64,000 bases of DNA from Pseudomonas sp. TH41 (GTDB lineage: Bacteria; Pseudomonadota; Gammaproteobacteria; Pseudomonadales; Pseudomonadaceae). The position numbers and the translations under genes were made by a program. The notes below the pieces were generated by a model that ran no database searches, was not told the origin of the DNA, and saw nothing but the letters and a program-made list of their open reading frames with translations. Below are positions 58,749 through 64,000 of this stretch, one piece after another. The stretch spans positions 124,001-188,000 of the forward strand of contig NZ_JAEKFH010000005.1 of assembly GCF_016650695.1 (NCBI RefSeq), in the 5' to 3' direction. Position 1 is the first letter of the stretch. Each line of letters starts with the position of its first letter.

Positions 58749-58967
58749 CTATGCGAAGTCGAACATTTCCCTATGCGCAGCAAGGTAGGGCAAATGCTTC
58801 GGATTGAGCTTGCGTAGCTTCATGGATTTCGACAGGCCAAACTCTGGAGGCAACTTCTTGGCTATGCCGGACAGCAGAATTGAGCCATCGTCTTTGAATG
58901 AGATCAGGCCTCGGCCAAACAGTCGATCGTAGTGTGGCGCCAATAGCAGGCCGTTAAATGGATCGAG
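58749..58967 (-). pseudogene. HNH-endonuclease-like C-terminal fragment
   Basis: The minus-strand frame has LDPFNGLLLAPHYDRLFGRG then LISFKDDGSILLSGIAKKLP and LNPKHLPYLAAHREMF at its end. This is the C-terminal part of HNH restriction-type endonucleases (NGLLL...HYDxLFDxGLISF). The N-terminal half with the zinc-binding and first catalytic residues is missing; upstream, the frame runs into the mqo terminator. It is a relic. Confidence 0.6.
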
Positions 58968-58992
58968 CTTGGCAGAAACCGTATCGCCCACA

Positions 58993-59029
58993 AAAAACCC
59001 GCTGACCGTCACCGGTCCAGCGGGTTTTT
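58993..59029 (-). terminator. Intrinsic terminator after mqo
   Basis: AAAAACCCGCTG (58993-59004) and CAGCGGGTTTTT (59018-59029) form a 12-bp stem with A and T tails on both strands. It lies 54 bases beyond the mqo stop on the minus strand. It would work in both directions. Confidence 0.88.
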
Positions 59030-59082
59030 ACTATGGATCAGATAATCCAGACGCCCCATCAAAAATCTGATGGGTGTCCTGA

Positions 59083-60738
59083 TTACAAAGCCATATCACT
59101 AGCAGCATTAGCCTTCGGCGCCTTGGCCTTTGCAGCATCAGCCGGCGCAGCAGCCGGAGCCACCGCCTGGCCAATCACCGGCGGCGGAGTCAGTTGCAGC
59201 ACCTTGGCGGTGTAAGCCCACTCCTCGGCAACCTTCGCAGGGCTATCGTTCAGCTGAGTGCCATAGCTCGGCACGATCTGGTGAAGCTTCTCTTGCCAGG
59301 CCGGCGAAGCAACCTTGTCCTTGAACACTTTCTGCAGCACGGTCAGCATGATCGGCGCAGCGGTCGATGCACCCGGCGATGCGCCCAGCAGACCGGCGAT
59401 GGTGCCGTCGGCAGAAGCGACAATCTCGGTACCCAATTTCAGCACGCCGCCGGCGGCTTCATCACGCTTGATGATTTGCACGCGTTGGCCGGCTTGCCAC
59501 AGGCGCCAGTCTTCGGCTTTGGCGTTCGGGAAGTATTCTTTCAGGGCGTTCATGCGGTCTTCGTCAGACAGCATCAGCTGGCCGGCGAGGTACTCGACCA
59601 GCGGGTATTCCTTGATGCCGACTTTGGTCATTGGCCACACGTTGTGCGTGGTGGTGGTGGTCAGCAGGTCCAGGTACGAGCCTTCTTTGAGGAACTTGGT
59701 GCTGAAGGTCGCGAATGGGCCGAACAGGATGACGCGCTTGCCGTCCAGAACACGGGTGTCCAGGTGTGGAACCGACATCGGCGGTGCGCCAACGGAGGCT
59801 TTGCCGTAGGCCTTGGCCAGGTGTTGTTCGGCAATGGTCGGGTTCTCGGTCACGAGGAACGAGCCGCCGACCGGGAAGCCTGCGTATTCCTTGGCTTCAG
59901 GAATGCCGGACTTCTGCAGCAGGTGCAGTGCACCGCCGCCCGCGCCGATGAAGACGAACTTGGCGTCGGTTTCGGCTTTGCTGCCATCTTTCAGGTTTTT
60001 GTAGCTGACGCGCCAGGTGCGGTCTTTGTTCTTGGTGATGTCTTGCACTTCGCTAGACAGTTTCAAGTCGAACTTCGGTGTTGTTTGCAGGTGGGCAACG
60101 AACTGGCGGGTGATCTCGCCGAAGTTGACGTCGGTGCCGATCGGCGTCCAGGTGGCCGCGACTTTCTGGTTCGGGTCACGTCCTTCCATCATCAGCGGAA
60201 CCCACTTCTTGATCACTGCCGGGTCTTCGGAGTACTGCATGCCGGCGAACAGCGGGCTGGCTTGCAGCGCTTCGTAGCGCTTCTTCAGGAACTTGATGTT
60301 GTCGTCGCCCCACACAAAGCTCATGTGCGGCGTGGAGTTGATGAACGAACGCGGGTTTTTCAGCACGCCTTGCTGAACCTGCCAGGCCCAGAATTGACGG
60401 GAGATCTGGAAGGCTTCGTTGATTTCAACGGCTTTCGGGATCGAGACTTTGCCGTTTTCATCTTCCGGTGTGTAGTTCAACTCAGCCAGGGCGGAGTGAC
60501 CGGTGCCGGCGTTGTTCCAGCCGTTGGAGCTTTCCAGGGCGACGCCGTCGAGGCGCTCGACCATTTCCATCGACAGGTCAGGTTGCAGCTCATTGAGCCA
60601 GACCCCGAGGGTCGCGCTCATGATGCCGCCGCCGATCAGCAGTACATCAACCTTCTTTGCCTCTTCCGCGTGAACGGACGTGATCCCCATCGACAAAAAA
60701 GCCAGCCCCAGCAGGGCCGTGTTCATTTTTTTAAACAT
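59083..60738 (-). CDS. mqo: Malate:quinone oxidoreductase
   Basis: A 551-residue FAD enzyme. FAD-binding starts DVLLIGGGIMSATLGVWLNE (GxGxxS), with the ERLDGVALESSNGWNNAGTG block following. KFVFIGAGGGALHLLQKSGI, typical of the Mqo family, lies in the middle, and GLLGASPGASTAAPIMLTVL toward the end. It oxidises malate to oxaloacetate and reduces the quinone pool, a main TCA step in Pseudomonas. A signal-like hydrophobic segment at the N-terminus (TALLGLAFLSMGITSVHA) suggests a membrane or export type, and an Ala/Pro-rich tail ends it. The ATG at 60738 follows AAAGG by nine bases. Confidence 0.95.
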   Translation of the reverse strand: MFKKMNTALLGLAFLSMGITSVHAEEAKKVDVLLIGGGIMSATLGVWLNELQPDLSMEMVERLDGVALESSNGWNNAGTGHSALAELNYTPEDENGKVSIPKAVEINEAFQISRQFWAWQVQQGVLKNPRSFINSTPHMSFVWGDDNIKFLKKRYEALQASPLFAGMQYSEDPAVIKKWVPLMMEGRDPNQKVAATWTPIGTDVNFGEITRQFVAHLQTTPKFDLKLSSEVQDITKNKDRTWRVSYKNLKDGSKAETDAKFVFIGAGGGALHLLQKSGIPEAKEYAGFPVGGSFLVTENPTIAEQHLAKAYGKASVGAPPMSVPHLDTRVLDGKRVILFGPFATFSTKFLKEGSYLDLLTTTTTHNVWPMTKVGIKEYPLVEYLAGQLMLSDEDRMNALKEYFPNAKAEDWRLWQAGQRVQIIKRDEAAGGVLKLGTEIVASADGTIAGLLGASPGASTAAPIMLTVLQKVFKDKVASPAWQEKLHQIVPSYGTQLNDSPAKVAEEWAYTAKVLQLTPPPVIGQAVAPAAAPADAAKAKAPKANAASDMAL

Positions 60739-61117
60739 CTGTAACACCTTTGATAAAACGTCATCCGCCCTTCCCTCCTTATTTACAAGCCCCCGTATTC
60801 ACGACATTCAGGCAGCGGGTGTTCGCACATAAGGATTGTAGGGTGGGCACACAAGGCCGACGTGTCTCCATCGACCTCAGTTTAGTTGTCCCTACTGAAC
60901 TGACTTTTTATCTTTTTTGGCTTCAGCTACTTGAGCGACAGTGATTCTGTTGGCGCGTCTCGAGGACACGCAAACTGAATAGGTCAAACCAAGTTGGGGC
61001 GAAGAATATCACGACATCTCCAACCCGCGCGTCTGTTACCGACTGGTTAGTCCGGGCACGGACGCTGGGGCCACTATACTGATCCTGAATTTCTCGGCGA
61101 GCCCGTGAGGAGCAGTC
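60739..61117. other. Divergent gap between mqo and ilvD
   Basis: The stretch of about 380 bases must contain the promoters for mqo (leftward) and ilvD (rightward). AT-rich text at 60900-60930 (CTGACTTTTTATCTTTTTTG) is noted. No further gene or hairpin was recognised. GAGGAG lies just before the ilvD start. Confidence 0.35.
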
Positions 61118-62800
61118 ATGAGCGATAAAGACGATCTGCGTAAGTATTCCTCTCAAGTGGTCGACGGCGTGGAGCGTGCGCCCGGCCGCGCCATGTTGCG
61201 CGCCGTGGGTTTTACCGATGAAGACTTCAAGAAGCCGCAGATCGGTATCGCCTCGACCTGGGCGATGGTCACGCCGTGCAACATGCACATCGACAAGCTG
61301 GCCATTGAAGCCGAAAAAGGCGCGAACGCCGCTGGCGCCAAAGGCGTGATTTTCAACACCATCACCATTTCCGACGGCATCGCCAACGGCACCGAAGGCA
61401 TGAAGTATTCGCTGGTGTCGCGGGAAGTGATCGCCGACTCGATTGAAGTGGTGGCCGGGTGCGAAGGCTTCGACGGGCTGGTGACGGTGGGCGGCTGTGA
61501 CAAGAATATGCCGGGCTGCCTGATCGGCATGGCGCGGCTGAATCGTCCTTCGATCTTTGTGTATGGCGGCACCATTCGGCCAGGCGCCGGCCATACCGAC
61601 ATCATTTCCGTGTTCGAGGCCGTGGGCCAACACGCGCGGGGCGATATCAACGAGATTCAGGTCAAGCAGATCGAGGAAGTGGCGATTCCCGGCCCCGGCT
61701 CCTGCGGCGGCATGTACACCGCCAATACCATGGCCTCCGCCATTGAGGCGCTGGGCATGAGCTTGCCCGGTTCCAGCTCGCAGGACGCCGTCGGCAGCGA
61801 CAAGGCCTCGGACAGTTTCCGCGCCGGTCAGCAGGTCATGGAACTGTTGAAGCTGGACCTCAAACCGCGCGACATCATGACCCGCAAAGCCTTCGAAAAT
61901 GCCATCCGGGTGGTGATCGCCCTCGCCGGCTCCACCAATGCCGTGCTGCACCTGTTGGCGATGGCGCATGCCGTGGATGTCGAGTTGACGCTGGATGATT
62001 TCGTCGAGCTGGGCAAGATTTCCCCAGTGGTTGCCGACCTGCGCCCCAGTGGCCGGTACATGATGAGCGAGCTGGTCGCCATCGGCGGTATTCAACCCTT
62101 GATGAAGCGCATGCTCGCCGCCGGCATGTTGCATGGCGATGTGCTGACGGTCACGGGTAAGACACTGGCGGAAAATCTGCAAAACGTGCCCGACTACCCC
62201 GCCGGCCAGGATGTGATTCTGCCGTTCGACCAGCCCGTCAAAAAGGACTCGCACCTGGTGGTGCTACGCGGCAACCTCTCGCCCACCGGCGCGGTGGCCA
62301 AGATCACGGGCAAGGAAGGCCTGCGCTTTGAAGGTACGGCCCGGGTCTACCACGGCGAGGAAGGCGCGCTGGCCGGCATCCTCAATGGCGAAGTCAAAGC
62401 CGGTGACGTGATCGTGATCCGCTACGAAGGCCCCAAGGGCGGACCCGGCATGCGCGAAATGCTTTCGCCGACATCGGCGGTCATGGGCAAAGGACTGGGC
62501 AAGGACGTGGCGCTGATTACCGACGGCCGTTTCTCCGGAGGCTCGCACGGTTTTGTGGTGGGGCATATCACGCCTGAAGCCTTTGATGGCGGCCCGATTG
62601 CGCTGATCGAAGACGGTGACACGATCACCATCGACGCGCAAACCCGGCAGATTACGGTCGATGTCTCCGACGCCGTGCTGGCTGAGCGCAAGACCCGCTG
62701 GGTGCGGCCGCAATCCAAATACAAACGCGGGGTGTTGGCCAAGTATGCGAAGACTGTGTCCAGCGCCTCGGAGGGCGCGGTTACGGATAAATACCTTTAG
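61118..62800 (+). CDS. ilvD: Dihydroxy-acid dehydratase
   Basis: A 560-residue enzyme of branched-chain amino acid synthesis. Family blocks are IGIASTWAMVTPCNMHIDKL with a cluster Cys, GGCDKNMPGCLIGMARLNRP with the CDKNxPG motif (second cluster Cys) and PGPGSCGGMYTANTMASAIE (third Cys). GPKGGPGMREMLSPTSAVMG and LITDGRFSGGSHGFVVGHIT near the end are typical. It dehydrates 2,3-dihydroxy-isovalerate and -3-methylvalerate to oxo acids and needs an Fe-S cluster. The length is that of the shorter (about 560) IlvD form. The ribosome site GAGGAG is strong. Confidence 0.95.
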   Translation: MSDKDDLRKYSSQVVDGVERAPGRAMLRAVGFTDEDFKKPQIGIASTWAMVTPCNMHIDKLAIEAEKGANAAGAKGVIFNTITISDGIANGTEGMKYSLVSREVIADSIEVVAGCEGFDGLVTVGGCDKNMPGCLIGMARLNRPSIFVYGGTIRPGAGHTDIISVFEAVGQHARGDINEIQVKQIEEVAIPGPGSCGGMYTANTMASAIEALGMSLPGSSSQDAVGSDKASDSFRAGQQVMELLKLDLKPRDIMTRKAFENAIRVVIALAGSTNAVLHLLAMAHAVDVELTLDDFVELGKISPVVADLRPSGRYMMSELVAIGGIQPLMKRMLAAGMLHGDVLTVTGKTLAENLQNVPDYPAGQDVILPFDQPVKKDSHLVVLRGNLSPTGAVAKITGKEGLRFEGTARVYHGEEGALAGILNGEVKAGDVIVIRYEGPKGGPGMREMLSPTSAVMGKGLGKDVALITDGRFSGGSHGFVVGHITPEAFDGGPIALIEDGDTITIDAQTRQITVDVSDAVLAERKTRWVRPQSKYKRGVLAKYAKTVSSASEGAVTDKYL

Positions 62801-62803
62801 AGC

Positions 62804-62896
62804 AAAAGATCGCAGCCTGCGGCAGCTCCTACAGGGATCGTGTACACCCGGGACGCACGCAATCAATGTAGGAGCTGCCGCAGGCTGCGATCTTTT
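62804..62896. repeat. Inverted REP pair, terminator-like
   Basis: 62804-62833 and 62867-62896 are perfect 30-base reverse complements, with core GCAGCCTGCGGCAGCTCCTA and outer AAAAGATC/GATCTTTT. They lie between the stops of ilvD and the convergent chemoreceptor gene, so they could end both transcripts. This is a third repeat type, different from the GAGCGAGC and GTAGCAGC types. Confidence 0.85.
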
Positions 62897-62905
62897 AGCG
62901 ACGTA

Positions 62906-64000
62906 TCAAAGACGAAACCGATCCACCGATTGCGACAGCTTCCCTGCCAGCGTGGACAATTCATCGGTGGTCGAAGCCGTCTGCCCGATGACCTTGCTGT
63001 TGCCTTCGGACATGCCCGCAATCATTTCCACCTGATGGGCGATTTCGTTACTGGCCAGGCTCTGCTCGCCAATGGTGCGGGTGATGTCGTTGACCAGTTG
63101 CGTGGTGTTCAGCGTCGCTTCAAGGATTTCGCGGATGGCGCGCTCGACCTCGGCGGTCACGGCCATGCCTTTATCGACCTGGGCCACACCGGCCTCCATG
63201 CTGGTGACTGCCTCGCGGGTACTTTGCTGGATGCGTGAGACCATGTTGGCAATTTCCTGGGTGGAGGCGCTGGTGCGCCCGGCCAGGCTGCGGACTTCGT
63301 CGGCCACCACGGCAAATCCACGCCCCTGCTCACCGGCACGAGCCGCCTCGATGGCAGCGTTCAGCGCCAGCAGGTTGGTTTGATCGGCAATACCCTTGAT
63401 CACCTGAATGATGCTGAAAATTCCTTCGGATTCCTTGTCCAGCGTGCGGATCACCTGTGCCGACTGCTGCGCCGAACGCGCAATCCCGTCCATGTCGTTG
63501 ACGACCTGATGAATCACGCGACCGCCGTCCTTGGCCAGTGTCTCGGCCTGGTTGGCCATGTTCAATGCACGCTCGGCGTGCCGGGTGATTTCCTCGATGC
63601 TCGCGGTCATTTCGCTGGCGGCCGCCGCCATGGTGCTGGCCGCTGCGCTTTGTTGCTGGCTGCTGCCGGCGACCTCGTGGCAGCCATTGCTCAACTGCTC
63701 GCTCATGCCACTCACGCCATGGGCGTTGCTACGTACCACCTCGATCATGCCGCGCAGGTCGCGTTGCATGGTCGCCAGGCTGCGAATCAACGCGCTGGCT
63801 TCGTCCTTGTGAGTGGGCTCGATAATCGGTTCGCTGAGGTTGCCATGGGCGATGCTGTCGGCGATGCGGCTGGCGGTCTGCAACGGGCCCATGATGCTCA
63901 GAATCACCCAGCGTCCCTGGGCAAGCAGTAACAACAGGCTGGCGATGAGCACGCCGCCAAGAACGAAGTTGGCGTTGTTGATGACTTGCTGGGTGCCTGC
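62906..64000 (-). CDS. Methyl-accepting chemotaxis protein, N-terminus beyond the window
   Basis: The C-terminal 365 residues of a chemoreceptor. The second transmembrane helix (VLIASLLLLLAQGRW) is followed by HAMP (PLQTASRIADSIAHGNLSEP) and the signalling domain. The hairpin tip is IADQTNLLALNAAIEAARAG with GRGFAVVADEVRSLAGRTSA. The frame is open to 64000, so sensor domain and first helix are missing. Many receptors of Pseudomonas share this form; the ligand cannot be predicted from the part seen. Confidence 0.88.
   Translation of the reverse strand, partial: AGTQQVINNANFVLGGVLIASLLLLLAQGRWVILSIMGPLQTASRIADSIAHGNLSEPIIEPTHKDEASALIRSLATMQRDLRGMIEVVRSNAHGVSGMSEQLSNGCHEVAGSSQQQSAAASTMAAAASEMTASIEEITRHAERALNMANQAETLAKDGGRVIHQVVNDMDGIARSAQQSAQVIRTLDKESEGIFSIIQVIKGIADQTNLLALNAAIEAARAGEQGRGFAVVADEVRSLAGRTSASTQEIANMVSRIQQSTREAVTSMEAGVAQVDKGMAVTAEVERAIREILEATLNTTQLVNDITRTIGEQSLASNEIAHQVEMIAGMSEGNSKVIGQTASTTDELSTLAGKLSQSVDRFRL

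Noticed and set aside
59194..60744. A 516-codon open frame on the plus strand opposite mqo
   Set aside because: It mirrors the strong codon bias of mqo on the other strand, has no family features, and mqo is certain.
60923..62254. A 443-codon minus-strand frame opposite ilvD
   Set aside because: Rich in His, Gly and Gln from reversed GC-rich codons and without domain motifs; ilvD is well supported on the plus strand.
1..64000. CRISPR arrays and tRNA or rRNA genes
   Set aside because: No regular spacer-repeat pattern, cloverleaf or rRNA-like text was seen on reading; small RNAs cannot be excluded without a covariance search.

Overview
The window reads as a piece of a fluorescens-group Pseudomonas chromosome. 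It has GC-rich coding sequence, palindromic repeats of the GAGCGAGCTTGCTCGCGA type, a quinone-dependent malate dehydrogenase beside ilvD, and many catabolic clusters each with its own regulator. It is mostly accessory metabolism; housekeeping genes (mqo, ilvD) appear only at the right end. No rRNA, tRNA or CRISPR array was seen.

Region 1 (1-1.9 kb) is an AT-rich scar: a frameshifted SIR2-like gene running off the left edge, an IS1182-type transposase fragment cut by a near-perfect palindrome, and a small c-type cytochrome. Region 2 (2.0-19.1 kb) is a large aromatic-catabolism block. A GntR regulator faces a run of FAH-family hydrolase, extradiol (VOC) dioxygenase, FAD hydroxylase, outer-membrane porin and MFS importer. 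A chemoreceptor and a lone ABC ATPase follow. A TetR regulator then faces a two-component flavin hydroxylase with its reductase. Finally a LysR regulator faces an NTF2-like protein, an AAHS importer and a second paralogous porin. Together they offer uptake, sensing, ring hydroxylation, ring cleavage and hydrolysis; the true substrate is unknown.

Region 3 (19.2-28 kb) mixes live and decaying genes: a YeeE-type transporter touching the remnant of an adenosine-specific-kinase-like gene, LysR with M20 amidohydrolase and periplasmic binding protein, an internally deleted phytanoyl-CoA dioxygenase, a class V aminotransferase, an AT-rich acyltransferase and a DUF502 fragment. Copies of one dispersed non-coding repeat lie between these pieces. 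Region 4 (28-30.5 kb) is a DUF3300/DUF2950 pair.

Region 5 (30.5-45.2 kb) is the most interesting. A PucR-type activator faces six co-directional genes: a PF06684 protein, a flavin reductase fused to a Nudix-like domain, an aldehyde dehydrogenase, a luciferase-like monooxygenase, an alpha/beta hydrolase and a CMD-family protein. Next come a quaternary-amine ABC importer, a semialdehyde dehydrogenase, a class III aminotransferase and an Lrp-type regulator. This set suggests uptake and oxidative opening of an N-containing, possibly betaine-like ring compound, resembling the logic of trigonelline degradation.

Region 6 (45.3-50.4 kb) holds a LacI regulator with a perfect palindromic operator, an MFS transporter and an amidase, then an unrecognised protein and a broken small gene. 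Region 7 (50.6-52.5 kb) is a dmeR-dmeF type Co/Ni efflux unit with two small genes. Region 8 (52.5-59 kb) holds an IS110-type remnant, an MHS transporter, a PAS-GGDEF cyclase, DUF2986, a methyltransferase, a class B/P4-like acid phosphatase, a lox-like inverted repeat and an HNH fragment. Region 9 (59-64 kb) holds mqo, ilvD and a chemoreceptor cut by the window edge.
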